The notes: a model not told the origin generated them from the letters alone. A stretch of 64,000 bases of DNA from Paenibacillus terricola (GCF_014779765.1 NZ_JACXZA010000003.1:248001-312000); one strand, 5' to 3'. Shown: positions 17,094 through 26,538, counted from the first letter of the stretch. A program made the numbers and translations.

Positions 17094-17140
17094 CGATTCC
17101 CTTCACGCTAGAAAGGAAACCGGGGCGTGCTTCGCCACAT
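17094..17140 (-). terminator. Hairpin upstream of the endonuclease-like gene
   Basis: GCCCCG and CGGGGC with inner TTCCCTT/AAAGGAA pairing form a strong stem; on the minus strand TTATTTTG follows. No gene ends here, so it may be a relic of a lost upstream gene. Confidence 0.4.
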
Positions 17141-17226
17141 TTAACTTGCATACGCCAATCATACCGAAATAAACCCTCATGAAGCAACTATCTTTGCGGC
17201 GAAAAGCGGCCTTGTATGGGACTATA

Positions 17227-17318
17227 TACGATATTTCATACAAAACCTTTGCGATCGTCCATCCCGCGCGCTGATTTGTATGATATTTCGTTCAAACCCT
17301 CTGCGATCGCCCATCCCG
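17227..17318. repeat. Two 40-bp tandem repeats, 52-bp period
   Basis: Copies at 17227-17266 and 17279-17318 share the pattern GATATTTC, CAAA, TGCGATCG and CCATCCCG with few differences. No coding or structural role is evident. Confidence 0.6.
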
Positions 17319-17425
17319 TACTCCGCTTGACGAAGCCCATCCTTCGCAGACTTAGCGGTAGATTCAAACGCCGTGCTCGTCCATTCGATGTCTACTCTTC
17401 GAAGCCTTTCACCCACTCCCTTAGG

Positions 17426-17926
17426 GGGATGTATGAATCCTTATTGTAGGCTGAAGAAGCCCATCCTTCGCAGACTTTAGCGGTAGATTCAGACGCCGTG
17501 CTCCTTCGTTCGATGATTCTCGTGATGCTTACTCATCCACTTCGTCCGCGCGGGCGAACCCATTAGGGGTTCTCACCCCTAAGCCTAGCCCACCAAATAA
17601 AATAAGTCCACGAAATATATCGTGGACCTGTTTATTTTATTATGGTGGAGCCTAGGGGGTTTCATCTTGCTCAGCACGATGATCCATCATGGGATGTATG
17701 AATCCTTATTGTAGGCTGTCGAAGCTTATCCTTCGCAGATTTTAGCGGTAGATTCAGACGCCGTGCTCCTCCGTGAAGCTTACTCATTTGACGCCTACTC
17801 ATTCACTCCGTCCGCGCGGGCGAACCCCATTAGGGGTTCTCACCCCTAGGCAGTCCCCAAATTAACAGAAAACCACGTCCAATGGACGTGGTTTGATTGT
17901 TTATTTGGTGGAGCCTAGGGGGTTCG
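17426..17926. repeat. Duplicated 235-bp unit including the tRNA-Ala 3' end
   Basis: Copy A (17426-17661) and copy B (17691-17926) share in order: GGGATGTATGAATCC, a CCTTCGCAGA/TAGCGGTAGATTC block (present a third time at 17341), GTCCGCGCGGGCGAACCC, TAGGGGTTCTCACCCCTA, a terminator-like hairpin (17606-17627 or 17870-17894) and TGGTGGAGCCTAGGGGGTT. Copy B ends in the intact tRNA; copy A holds only its last 19 bases. Together with 17180-17425 this stretch holds no gene I can support. Confidence 0.65.
17870..17894 (-). terminator. Terminator of the tRNA-Ala gene
   Basis: AAACCACGTCC pairs perfectly with GGACGTGGTTT around 3 nt, followed on the minus strand by TCTGTT, 11 nt past the tRNA CCA end. 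Confidence 0.7.
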
Positions 17927-17981
17927 AACCCCTGACCTCGTCGCTGCCAGCGACGCGCTCTCCCAGCTGAGCTAAGGCCCC
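17906..17981 (-). tRNA. tRNA-Ala (anticodon GGC)
   Basis: A complete 76-nt cloverleaf on the minus strand. The acceptor GGGGCCT pairs with AGGCTCC, the D-arm is GCTC/GAGC, the anticodon stem CGTCG/CGACG carries loop CTGGCAG (anticodon GGC, reading GCC/GCU), the T-arm is AGGGGTTCGAACCCCC-like, and CCA is encoded. Confidence 0.95.
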
Positions 17982-18093
17982 GTGGGCTGCATACAGCAGC
18001 CAAATGTCGTCAATAGGAAAATATTAGCACGCAGCATTGAAAAGTGTCAATCATCATCCTTCCCACTTCTCAGACGCAAATCACGCTGCTTCA

Positions 18094-18594
18094 TTACTCC
18101 TTCTTCGACCCGCCTATCGCGCCCGAACCACCCGATAATGGATGCTTGGACAGCAGCGTATTCAGTTCCTTCATGAACATATCGATGTCCTTGAATTGGC
18201 GGTATACCGATGCGAAGCGGACGTATGCGACTTCGTCAACGGGATATAACTGCTCCATCACAAGCTCGCCGATGATGCGGCTTTCGATCTCGGCATGAGC
18301 AGTCGTACGCAGCTCCTTCTCGACTTCAGAGACGACAACTTCGAGTCGTTCTGCCGGAACCGGACGTTTCTCGCATGCGCGAATCAGACCGCGCAATAGC
18401 TTCTCGCGACTGAATTCTTCGCGGCTTCCGTCTTTCTTAATAACGATGAGCGGCGTTTCTTCGATCATCTCGAAGGTTGTGAAACGGCGACTGCACTTCT
18501 CGCACTCACGTCTGCGACGAATCGATTTGTTCTCGTTAGCCGGCCTCGAATCAAGCACCTTGGAGCCGGCATAATCACAATATGGACATCTCAT
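18094..18594 (-). CDS. nrdR: Transcriptional repressor NrdR
   Basis: 166 residues. N-terminal zinc ribbon (MRCPYC and CEKCSRRF) followed by an ATP-cone ([32 protein letters not shown]). NrdR senses ATP/dATP and represses ribonucleotide reductase genes. Start 18594 chosen for GGAGG eight bases upstream. The C-terminus has a Gly/Ser-rich extension ([13 protein letters not shown]). It lies in the usual Bacillales neighbourhood of polA, mutM and coaE. Confidence 0.96.
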   Translation of the reverse strand: MRCPYCDYAGSKVLDSRPANENKSIRRRRECEKCSRRFTTFEMIEETPLIVIKKDGSREEFSREKLLRGLIRACEKRPVPAERLEVVVSEVEKELRTTAHAEIESRIIGELVMEQLYPVDEVAYVRFASVYRQFKDIDMFMKELNTLLSKHPLSGGSGAIGGSKKE

Positions 18595-18709
18595 TTGGGA
18601 ATCCTCCAAGACGCTAGGTCAACTTTTTTTGAAATTCCAAAGGTTACCTGTAATGAAGTTCACAATAACGCACATAATACAGTTACCAACCGCAAGGAGG
18701 TGAACGACA

Positions 18710-18925
18710 ATGAGCCAAGGTAACAGTAACCAACTGGTTGTACCACAAGCTTCCGCAGCGCTCGACCAACTGAAATACGAGGTTGCAGCCGAACTGGGTA
18801 TCTCCCTTTCGCAAGACGGCTACTATGGTAACCTCACGACTAAAGACGCTGGTTCCATCGGGGGCAGCATTACGCGTAAACTCGTGCAAATCGCTGAGCA
18901 ATCGCTCGCAGGCACGACTCGCTAA
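18710..18925 (+). CDS. Alpha/beta-type small acid-soluble spore protein
   Basis: 71 residues with the SASP motifs ALDQLKYEVAAELGI (contains the GPR-protease type E-A site) and GSIGGSITRKLVQIAEQ. Coats and protects DNA in dormant spores and is degraded by GPR on germination. An ideal AAGGAGGTGA precedes the ATG. Expected to be under forespore sigma-G, but I did not define the promoter. Inserted divergently between nrdR and slt. Confidence 0.95.
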   Translation: MSQGNSNQLVVPQASAALDQLKYEVAAELGISLSQDGYYGNLTTKDAGSIGGSITRKLVQIAEQSLAGTTR

Positions 18926-18944
18926 TATCTTCTAGACATGCTTG

Positions 18945-18988
18945 GGACAGCCTATCAAGACGTGCATAACGTCTTGGTGGGCTTGTCC
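18945..18988 (+). terminator. Terminator of the SASP gene
   Basis: GGACA/TGTCC outer pairs and CAAGACG/CGTCTTG inner pairs form a long stem, followed by GAGGCTTTATTGCATTTG. Confidence 0.6.
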
Positions 18989-19058
18989 GAGGCTTTATTG
19001 CATTTGACCCCGACCTTCACCCTTCATAGACGATGCCGCACTTGCGCGTTTCGTCCTC

Positions 19059-19646
19059 CTAACCGACTTCCTGGTCAGCGAACTCCGGATATAGCCGCTT
19101 ATATTTATTATAATAATAAAAGACCCGTTGTACATAGTGCCGCGTCTCGCCGTACGGAATATCGCTTACCGATTCTTTGGTGCCATCCCACGTGCCGTTG
19201 TTCAGCCACTTGCTTACATTTCCCGGTCCTGCATTATAAGCTGCCACTACAACGGTTGTATTGCCATCAAACTGTCTATGCAAGCTGCTCAAATACCACG
19301 ATCCAATCTGGATGCTTACGTCAGCGCGGTGCCGCAGCGTGTCTTCCGATACATTCGAGAATCCTGCCTTCTGAATGACCCAATCAGCCGTATCCGGCAT
19401 TATCTGCATCAAGCCGAGTGCGCCTTTCTTGGAATCCTTGCCGGTCGAGTAATTGGTCTCCACCCGTATGATCGCTGCAATGAGCAGCGGATCAAGATCG
19501 TAATTCAACGCGCTGGCCCGTATATCTGCTTGGTAATGAATCGGATACATCCATTTGCCTATCCAATCCGATCGGATGAACAGGAATGCAAGGAACCCTA
19601 TAATGAGCAGCAGAAACAGTCGTTTTCGCTTCCGACGTCGTCTCAT
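19059..19646 (-). CDS. Membrane-anchored lytic transglycosylase (SLT domain)
   Basis: 195 residues: a basic N-terminus (RRRRKRKR), one membrane anchor (about 10-24), then a soluble lytic transglycosylase domain with catalytic Glu in IIRVETNYS, GALGLMQIMPDTA, and YNAGPGNVSKW. It cleaves peptidoglycan strands outside the membrane to give 1,6-anhydro ends. Starts 14 nt after coaE on the same strand, as in other Paenibacillaceae coaE-slt pairs. Confidence 0.92.
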   Translation of the reverse strand: MRRRRKRKRLFLLLIIGFLAFLFIRSDWIGKWMYPIHYQADIRASALNYDLDPLLIAAIIRVETNYSTGKDSKKGALGLMQIMPDTADWVIQKAGFSNVSEDTLRHRADVSIQIGSWYLSSLHRQFDGNTTVVVAAYNAGPGNVSKWLNNGTWDGTKESVSDIPYGETRHYVQRVFYYYNKYKRLYPEFADQEVG

Positions 19647-19660
19647 AATTACAGCCCCTT

Positions 19661-20257
19661 CTACTTACTCCTAAGCAGTTCCCACAGCAGCTGAACCTGC
19701 TTCCGAGTCTCCTCCAGCGTTCCGCTGTTATCAATGACCCAGTCGGCCAACCTGCGCTTCTGCTCGATGTCCATCTGCAGTCCAATTCGTCGTTCTGCTT
19801 CTTCTGCCGCCAGCCCGTTGCGATTCATGAGTCGCTCGCGCTGCACTTCATGCGGTACATAGACGACGATGACTCCCGCATATGACGATTGCTGCTCTGT
19901 CTCATATAGCAGAGGAATGTCCGCAACAACAATCGGATCAACTGCCAGCCGCTCAGCCTGCTCCATCTGCTCGCGCATACGTTTGCGGATTGCCGGGTGG
20001 GTGATAGCCTCCAGCTCGCGCAGACGTTCAGCTTGTCCAAACACAATGCTGCCAAGCGCCGGCCTATTCAGTGTTCCATCCTCACTCAGCACAGCTTGTC
20101 CGAACTTCTCCGCAATCGCTTGCAGCGCCGGCTCGCCTGGAAGAACGACCTCTCTGGCCACCCGGTCGGCATCAACGATATGTGCGCCAAGCTCAGTGAG
20201 CATTGCAGATACTGTGCTCTTGCCGCAGGCGATGCCGCCGGTTAACCCGATTCTCAT
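19661..20257 (-). CDS. coaE: Dephospho-CoA kinase
   Basis: 198 residues, P-loop GLTGGIACGKST at the N-terminus, then DADRVAREVV and DIPLLYET, the CoaE substrate-binding motifs. Catalyses the last step of coenzyme A synthesis, phosphorylating the 3'-OH of dephospho-CoA. GAGAGGGG precedes the ATG. It lies 24 nt downstream of ytaF, in an operon running polA-mutM-ytaF-coaE-slt. Confidence 0.96.
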   Translation of the reverse strand: MRIGLTGGIACGKSTVSAMLTELGAHIVDADRVAREVVLPGEPALQAIAEKFGQAVLSEDGTLNRPALGSIVFGQAERLRELEAITHPAIRKRMREQMEQAERLAVDPIVVADIPLLYETEQQSSYAGVIVVYVPHEVQRERLMNRNGLAAEEAERRIGLQMDIEQKRRLADWVIDNSGTLEETRKQVQLLWELLRSK

Positions 20258-20281
20258 ACTTGTACCCCTCTCGTCAGACCG

Positions 20282-20989
20282 CTAGAACAGCTTTATAATT
20301 CCCATCACAATAAGCATCATTCCGGGCAGCGCGGACAATGTCTGCATGCCCCGCCAGCCCGCATATTTGAACCCGACACGCATCCCTGCAACCAGAAACA
20401 CTGCACTAGACAATGCAATAACAACTGCTGTCACAGTTGGCTGAAGACCGATCATAGCCGCTCCGAGACCTGCGCCGAAAGCGTCGAATGACAGCGCAAC
20501 ACCAAGCAGCAGCGCCTCCGATGCAGAGATGCTTCCCGACTTATCTACGTCAGCCACTTGCGGCTTACGCAAAATTTGAATCACGATACCAAGCTGCTTC
20601 AGCTCTAAACTTACGAGCGTCTTACCGCTGGCTGCATCATATTCAGACTCCACGGATACGATCGCAGCTTCAGCCGTCGGTTCGTTCTCGGCCTCTTCCT
20701 GTGCGCGGTCCCGCTCCCGATTACGCTTTAACTGCAGCAGCGCCCATAAGCCTATCGCAATGAGAATAGATGCACCAATAATACGGGCAACAACTGGCGA
20801 CAAATAATCTGTAATAAAACCGCCAACCGCCATCGACAACCAGATCACAATGCCGGATAAGCAGGCGATAATAATTACAGAAACAATTGGAATTCGGATG
20901 CGCCGCAGTCCATACGTTACGCCAACGCCGAAGCCGTCAAGGCTGACGGCGAATGACAGCAGCAGCAGTGATGCCAAATGCGCGAACAA
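20282..20989 (-). CDS. ytaF: Sporulation membrane protein YtaF (MntP-like)
   Basis: 235 residues, about six membrane helices in two related halves, each with a conserved Asp near the start (FAVSLDGFGVGVTYG and VALSFDAFGAGLGAA). This duplicated pattern is that of the MntP/YtaF family; YtaF sits between mutM and coaE in Bacillus too. The Asp pairs suggest divalent cation export by analogy with MntP, but YtaF is known mainly as a sporulation-associated protein. A charged cytoplasmic loop of about 50 residues separates the halves. TTG start behind GGGGAGGG. Confidence 0.9.
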   Translation of the reverse strand: MFAHLASLLLLSFAVSLDGFGVGVTYGLRRIRIPIVSVIIIACLSGIVIWLSMAVGGFITDYLSPVVARIIGASILIAIGLWALLQLKRNRERDRAQEEAENEPTAEAAIVSVESEYDAASGKTLVSLELKQLGIVIQILRKPQVADVDKSGSISASEALLLGVALSFDAFGAGLGAAMIGLQPTVTAVVIALSSAVFLVAGMRVGFKYAGWRGMQTLSALPGMMLIVMGIIKLF

Positions 20990-21145
20990 CCGTTGTCCCT
21001 CCCCGCAGAGGATCGTTCCAATCTCAAGCTGACCATGATGCGAACAGCTGTGCGTGGAACAATCGCCTATGTCGATAGACCATCATATGCGGGGATATCG
21101 CGCATGTGCTAACCGCACAGAGAGGCGGAAAGCGGCAATACATCC

Positions 21146-22042
21146 TTAATGAATTTTGGGTGAACTGCCTTTCGGCCGTTCTTGACGTCCTGCCTTCTGG
21201 GCAGAAGCGTTGCGCGGCTTCGGCTGGCATTTCGGACAAATATGCGTACCGCGGCCGCCGACTACAAACTTCTCAATCGTCGTGCCGCATGTCTGGCATG
21301 GCTCTCCGCCGCGACCATATGCGAGCAGCGAGTGTTGGAACATACCCATCTCGCCTTGTCCATTCACATACGACTTGATGGATGATCCGCCCGCTTCTAC
21401 CGCTCTGCCGAGCGTATCGCGAATCGCGTCATACAACTTCGACCACTCCGCAGCTTTAAGCGTATCCGCTGTCCGCTCTGGGTGGAGTCCTGCTTGGAAC
21501 AGCGCTTCATCGACATAGATGTTGCCAAGACCTACGATATACGCTTGGTCCAGCAGCAGCGGCTTTAATTTCGTTGTCCGTTTGCTAAGCGTTTCACGAA
21601 GCGACTGCAGCGTGAACGCCTCGCCCAATGGCTCTAATCCAAGCTTATTCAGCGGAGGCATTACCCATTCCTCGCCTCGCGTGAATAAGTCCATCGTGCC
21701 GAACTGTCTAACATCCTTATATCGAAGCTCTGTACCGTCGGTAAAATGAAAAATCACATGCGTATGCGTCTCCACCGGCTCGTCCGATGGATAGACACCA
21801 TACCGTCCCTCCATCCGCAGATGGGAGACGAGAATAAGATCGTCCATGACGATCCTTATAAATTTACCCCGCCGCTCTACCGAGCGAATCGTCTGTCCGG
21901 CAAGTGCACCGGCGAATTCGACAGGCTCGGAGGGGCGTCTTATTATACGCGGCAAACTCACTGTAACTTCAGTGATGGTCTTGCCTGCGACTAATTGATT
22001 CAATGTTCGGCAGACTGTCTCTACCTCTGGCAATTCTGGCAT
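21146..22042 (-). CDS. mutM: Formamidopyrimidine-DNA glycosylase
   Basis: 298 residues. The catalytic N-terminus is PELPEVETV (Pro2, Glu3), followed by the helix-two-turn-helix and a C-terminal zinc finger (CQTCGTTIEK and HICPKCQ). Excises 8-oxoguanine and other oxidised purines. GAGGTGA precedes the ATG. A basic tail of about 25 residues after the zinc finger is longer than usual. Located about 100 nt downstream of polA. Confidence 0.96.
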   Translation of the reverse strand: MPELPEVETVCRTLNQLVAGKTITEVTVSLPRIIRRPSEPVEFAGALAGQTIRSVERRGKFIRIVMDDLILVSHLRMEGRYGVYPSDEPVETHTHVIFHFTDGTELRYKDVRQFGTMDLFTRGEEWVMPPLNKLGLEPLGEAFTLQSLRETLSKRTTKLKPLLLDQAYIVGLGNIYVDEALFQAGLHPERTADTLKAAEWSKLYDAIRDTLGRAVEAGGSSIKSYVNGQGEMGMFQHSLLAYGRGGEPCQTCGTTIEKFVVGGRGTHICPKCQPKPRNASAQKAGRQERPKGSSPKIH

Positions 22043-22138
22043 GTTGTCTTCACCTCAATGCCCATTATACCGTATCCGTACGTGTAGTTGGATGGTACAT
22101 AACATTTTGGCAGATACCAATTGACACCTTTGTCGTAA

Positions 22139-24808
22139 CTACTTCGCTTCATACCAGCTATGACCGTAGCTGACGTCTGCTTTCAGCGGTACATCCAATT
22201 CGATCGCGCTCTCCATAACGTCCGGCACGAGCTTCTTCATGATTTCTAATTCATCCTCAGGTACTTCGAAAACAAGTTCGTCATGCACCTGAAGCAGCAT
22301 GCGGCTCTTCAATTCGCGCGTGCGAAGCTCTTGATCCATCTTCACCATCGCCAGCTTGATGATATCAGCTGCCGTTCCTTGGATCGGCGTATTCATCGCT
22401 GTCCGCTCTGCAAACGAACGAAGATTGAAGTTAGATGCCTTGATCTCTGGCAGATAACGGCGACGTTCCAGAAGCGTCGTCACATAGCCGTCGCGACGAG
22501 CCTGCATCACGATATCATCCATATACTTACGAACGCCTTGGAATGCGACAAAATACTGCTCGATAAACTGTGCCGCTTCCTTCCGCGTAATGCCGAGGTT
22601 GTTCGAAAGACCGAAGTCGCTGATGCCGTACACAATACCGAAGTTAACGGCCTTCGCTTGGCGGCGCATGTTCGAGTCGACATCCTCTGGACGAACGCCA
22701 AATACGTCTGAAGCCGTCTTCGTATGGATGTCCATATCGTGCAGGAACGCTTCCTTGAGCCCGTGGTCACCCGAGATATGCGCGAGTACGCGCAGCTCGA
22801 TCTGCGAATAGTCCGCTGCGAGCATGTACCAGCCCGGCTCGGAAGGTACGAATGCTTTTCGGATCTGGCGTCCTTCCTCCAGACGAATCGGAATGTTCTG
22901 CAGGTTCGGGAACTGACTGCTCAGGCGGCCTGTTGCCGCAATCGTCTGCCGGTAGAACGTATGAATATGTCCGGTATTCGGACGAATCTCCTTCAGCAGT
23001 CCTTCAACATAGGTCGATTGCAGCTTGGACAGCTGACGGTACATCAGAATCGACGGGATAATATCATGGTACGGCGCCAATTCTTCGAGCACGTCCGCAT
23101 CTGTGGAATATCCAGTCTTCGTCTTCTTCTTCACCGGCAAACCAAGCTTCTCAAACAACACTTCGCCAAGCTGCTTAGGCGAACCGATATTAAACTCCAT
23201 GCCAGCTAACTCATAAATCTTGCCTTTCAGCTCCAGCACGCGGCCTTCCAGCTCTGCGCCAAGCTGTTCGATAACGGATGCATCAGCTCTAATGCCTTGC
23301 AATTCCATGCCAGCAAGTACACGTGACAACGGCTGCTCCAGGTCATAATACAGCTTGTACATGCCAGAGCGCTCCAGCTCTGTACGCTGCTTATCCGCCA
23401 GACGGCGTACGGCATCCGCTTTAGCCGCGATAAACGCGTGCAAACCTTCGGTCTCCGGCAGCTTGAACTTCGCACCCTTGCCGAACACCGACTCGTCGGA
23501 AGCAACGCTTGGCAGACCGTATTTGCCGCATAGACCGCTTATCGTCTGTGCCGATTCCGTCGACGTCGGATCCAGCAAGTAAGCTGCAAGCTGAACGTCA
23601 AACACAATGCCGTTAATCGGCAAGCCATGCCAAGCGAGGGACAGCTCCACTCGGTGCATATCGAAGCCCGTCTTAGCCGCATCTGTTGACGCGAGCCAAT
23701 CCCGGAAGAACCCGAGTGCATCCGTCTTCGCTTCATCAAGCGATATCACGTGAATCGCATCAGGCGAAGCAACTGCAATCGCAACGGTCTCGCTCTGATG
23801 CGGGTTTTCTCCTATCACTTCGCAGTAGATGCTCTCTACCTTCGGCAGCGCACAGGACAAAGATGCAAGGGCATCATCATCACCGGCTGTAACGGTAACT
23901 ACGACCAGATCAGCTGCTTGTACAGCGCCTTCTGCACCAACCGCTTCACCCGTAAGATCTAGCCGCTCCATCAGCGACTTGAACTCAAGCTTGCGGAATG
24001 CTTCTGCGAGCACCGGCTTCTCATAGCCGTTGTACTTCATCTCTTCAACGCCTTGCTCCAGCGGAACTTCACGGAAGATCGTCGCCAGCTTCTTGCTCAT
24101 AATGGCGTCGTCCTTGTGCTGCTCCACCTTCTCCTTCATCTTGCCTTTCAGATCACCTGAATGCTCAAGCACTTGTTCAACCGAACCATATTCATGCAGC
24201 ATCTTAAGTGCAGTCTTCTCGCCGACACCCGGAATGCCCGGAATGTTATCGGACGTATCGCCCATAAGCCCTTTCAGATCAATGATCTGTAGCGGCACTA
24301 GACCGTATTTTTCTTGAATTTCAGCAGGTGAATAGCGCTCCACCTCGCTGACACCTTTGCGCGTAATCGCAACCGTTACCTTGTCGGAAGCTAACTGCAG
24401 CATATCCTTATCGCCAGACACAACAAGCGCTTCTGCGCCCTGCTCGTCCGCCATCCGCGTCAACGTACCGATAATATCGTCGGCTTCATAGCCAGACAGC
24501 TCAAACTGGCTGATACCGAACGAAGTCAGCAGCTCTTTGATAAGCGGGAACTGTTCAGACAGCTCGGAAGGCGTCTTCTGGCGTCCGCCTTTGTAATCGC
24601 CATACCCTTCGTGACGGAACGTCACTTTGCCAGCGTCGAAGGCGACCAGCATATGGGTCGGCTTCTCTTCTTCTAATAGCTTGAGCAGCATCGTAGTGAA
24701 ACCGTATACTGCATTCGTATGTAATCCGCTTGCGTTCGTTAGCGGCGGCATCGCGTAGAAAGCCCGGTTAGCAATACTGTTGCCGTCGATCAAAATCCAC
24801 TTTTCCAT
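22139..24808 (-). CDS. polA: DNA polymerase I
   Basis: 889 residues. 5'-3' exonuclease domain (1-300; LIDGNSIANRAFYA, LMGDTSDNIPGIPGVGEKTA), a middle 3'-5' exonuclease-like domain that appears to lack proofreading carboxylates, and a family A polymerase domain with motif A DYSQIELRVLAHISGD, motif B RRQAKAVNFGIVYG and motif C LQVHDELVFEV. Fills gaps in replication and repair. Start 24808 has AGGAGAG nine bases upstream; the frame is open further but without a better site. Confidence 0.96.
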   Translation of the reverse strand: MEKWILIDGNSIANRAFYAMPPLTNASGLHTNAVYGFTTMLLKLLEEEKPTHMLVAFDAGKVTFRHEGYGDYKGGRQKTPSELSEQFPLIKELLTSFGISQFELSGYEADDIIGTLTRMADEQGAEALVVSGDKDMLQLASDKVTVAITRKGVSEVERYSPAEIQEKYGLVPLQIIDLKGLMGDTSDNIPGIPGVGEKTALKMLHEYGSVEQVLEHSGDLKGKMKEKVEQHKDDAIMSKKLATIFREVPLEQGVEEMKYNGYEKPVLAEAFRKLEFKSLMERLDLTGEAVGAEGAVQAADLVVVTVTAGDDDALASLSCALPKVESIYCEVIGENPHQSETVAIAVASPDAIHVISLDEAKTDALGFFRDWLASTDAAKTGFDMHRVELSLAWHGLPINGIVFDVQLAAYLLDPTSTESAQTISGLCGKYGLPSVASDESVFGKGAKFKLPETEGLHAFIAAKADAVRRLADKQRTELERSGMYKLYYDLEQPLSRVLAGMELQGIRADASVIEQLGAELEGRVLELKGKIYELAGMEFNIGSPKQLGEVLFEKLGLPVKKKTKTGYSTDADVLEELAPYHDIIPSILMYRQLSKLQSTYVEGLLKEIRPNTGHIHTFYRQTIAATGRLSSQFPNLQNIPIRLEEGRQIRKAFVPSEPGWYMLAADYSQIELRVLAHISGDHGLKEAFLHDMDIHTKTASDVFGVRPEDVDSNMRRQAKAVNFGIVYGISDFGLSNNLGITRKEAAQFIEQYFVAFQGVRKYMDDIVMQARRDGYVTTLLERRRYLPEIKASNFNLRSFAERTAMNTPIQGTAADIIKLAMVKMDQELRTRELKSRMLLQVHDELVFEVPEDELEIMKKLVPDVMESAIELDVPLKADVSYGHSWYEAK

Positions 24809-24927
24809 TGGCGGCATCTCTCCTGCATTTTCAATATGATGGTTCTGCCTTTTACTTCTTACTATCATACCATAAATGTGCATGGTTCTGCCGGGTCGAG
24901 CAATCTTGTTAAAAGCCAGGCTGCATC

Positions 24928-25719
24928 CTATTCCGTACTTTTATCCTCAACCAAATCGAATCGAAAATAGGAAGTTGGAAGATGCTCCATCGAGAGATCG
25001 ATGCTTCTCTTACTATTGTTGAAATCATATTGCAGCTGCAACTTATTTACATCGCCTACTAATGATATTGACGGGTAAGGATGAACTAACTGATACCACT
25101 GCTTGTCATTTTTGCGAAACACGGCTCTCATGATCAAATCATTGCCCCAGTATCCATATACCGTTATCGTCCTAGGAACTGTGGTTACTTCAAAGACATG
25201 GTTAGGCAAATAAATAAAATTACGAAACATATCATGCATCATCATTTTCGCCGAACCTACCGGTCCGATTTGACGATCGTCATACAATTGCGATTGATTC
25301 TTGATAAACACATCGGGCATGATTCTGAGCGTCAGGTTTAAATTACTCTCTTTCACGTTGTACGAAGCAATCTCAATTGATGTATCCAAAATCTCAGTTG
25401 TCCCGATATGCTGCTTCTGGATATAACGCTTAATTAATTGATCATCTGGTATGGTTGTTACTAACATAAATTCATGTTTGATGTGAGGAACGATAACGAT
25501 GCTTACAAATGGAAGACAAAATAAAATTACTGCAAGTTTGTGCTTGGAAGTTGCGGTAATTAGAACGATACCAGAGATGATCAGGAGGTATATTGCTACT
25601 AAGAGTTGAATTCCGCTCGTGAAGACAGCGATGTATGGATTTATGTATGAATAAGATCCGAGAACAATCCATAACAATAGTAAGCAAAAGTTAATTCTTA
25701 TAAATACATTATTCATCAT
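24928..25719 (-). CDS. Hypothetical membrane protein
   Basis: 263 residues, not recognised. Three hydrophobic segments (about 8-28, 30-56, 62-81) precede a 180-residue extracytoplasmic region rich in beta-prone, polar sequence (TEILDTSIEIASYNV, VPRTITVYGYWGN). No Cys lipobox and no known motif. The coding sequence is visibly richer in A+T than its neighbours, which may indicate recent acquisition. It stands alone between polA and the terminator of phoU. Confidence 0.65.
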   Translation of the reverse strand: MMNNVFIRINFCLLLLWIVLGSYSYINPYIAVFTSGIQLLVAIYLLIISGIVLITATSKHKLAVILFCLPFVSIVIVPHIKHEFMLVTTIPDDQLIKRYIQKQHIGTTEILDTSIEIASYNVKESNLNLTLRIMPDVFIKNQSQLYDDRQIGPVGSAKMMMHDMFRNFIYLPNHVFEVTTVPRTITVYGYWGNDLIMRAVFRKNDKQWYQLVHPYPSISLVGDVNKLQLQYDFNNSKRSIDLSMEHLPTSYFRFDLVEDKSTE

Positions 25720-25792
25720 TACCCCCCTACGACCGTGACTTTATGCTATTTTCCAATTTCGCTAAGATTATATAAATATTAATAAAAACAAA

Positions 25793-25833
25793 CAAGGCTG
25801 TTCTGCGTCACAGTGTGACGAGGAACAGCCTTG
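25793..25833 (-). terminator. Terminator of the pst-phoU operon
   Basis: CAAGGCTGTTC pairs perfectly with GAACAGCCTTG, with an inner CGTCACA/TGTGACG stem; on the minus strand TTTGTTTTTATT follows. Confidence 0.9.
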
Positions 25834-25860
25834 GCTCTCTTGCATGGATAATCGATCTGA

Positions 25861-26517
25861 TTAGTTCAAATCCGGTCGTTTACCTGTTACCAGGTATACA
25901 ACGCTCTCGCCGATGTTCGTCGCATGGTCAGCGATACGCTCGATGAAACGGCCAACAAAGTTGAGCTGCATCGATTGCGAGATCGTCTGCGGGTTCTCGA
26001 ACATAAGTGTCCACAGCTCACGCGTGATTTGCTTATACAAGGCGTCGACGTGATCGTCGTCCTTCGCCATTTTGTAAGCGAGGCCTACATCTTCTTTCAC
26101 GAACGATTGAATCGACTCGTTGATCATGACCTGTACGATTTCTGCCATGCGCGGCAGGTCGATAAGCGGCTTAATCAACGTCTGTCCTTCTAAACGGAGC
26201 GTCACCTTGGCGATGTCAAGCGACAGATCGCCCATGCGCTCCAGATCGCTTGCGATTTTGAACGCGGCCAGAATGCGGCGCAGATCCTTAGCCACCGGCT
26301 GCTGTGTAACGATCAGCTTGGAACCAAGCTCTTCGATTTTCTCTTCCAGACGATTGATCTCTGGGTCGCCGCCAATGACGCTTGTAGCACGAACAGTATC
26401 GAGCGTTTTGAGCGATTCCATCGCCTCACGCAGCGCACCTTCTACGCGTTCACCCATCTCAACGAGCATCTCGTGAAGCTGGTCCAAATAATGGTCAAAC
26501 TCTTTACGTGGTGTCAT
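25861..26517 (-). CDS. phoU: Phosphate transport regulator PhoU
   Basis: 218 residues, all-helical, two PhoU repeats with conserved ERMGDLSLDIAK and ERIADHATNIGESV metal-binding motifs. Links PstSCAB transport activity to Pho signalling; in this lineage it is also a phosphate-uptake brake. AAGGAG precedes ATG. Last gene of the pst operon, 21 nt after pstB. Confidence 0.95.
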   Translation of the reverse strand: MTPRKEFDHYLDQLHEMLVEMGERVEGALREAMESLKTLDTVRATSVIGGDPEINRLEEKIEELGSKLIVTQQPVAKDLRRILAAFKIASDLERMGDLSLDIAKVTLRLEGQTLIKPLIDLPRMAEIVQVMINESIQSFVKEDVGLAYKMAKDDDHVDALYKQITRELWTLMFENPQTISQSMQLNFVGRFIERIADHATNIGESVVYLVTGKRPDLN

Positions 26518-26538
26518 CCTAATACAACTCCTTCAAGC

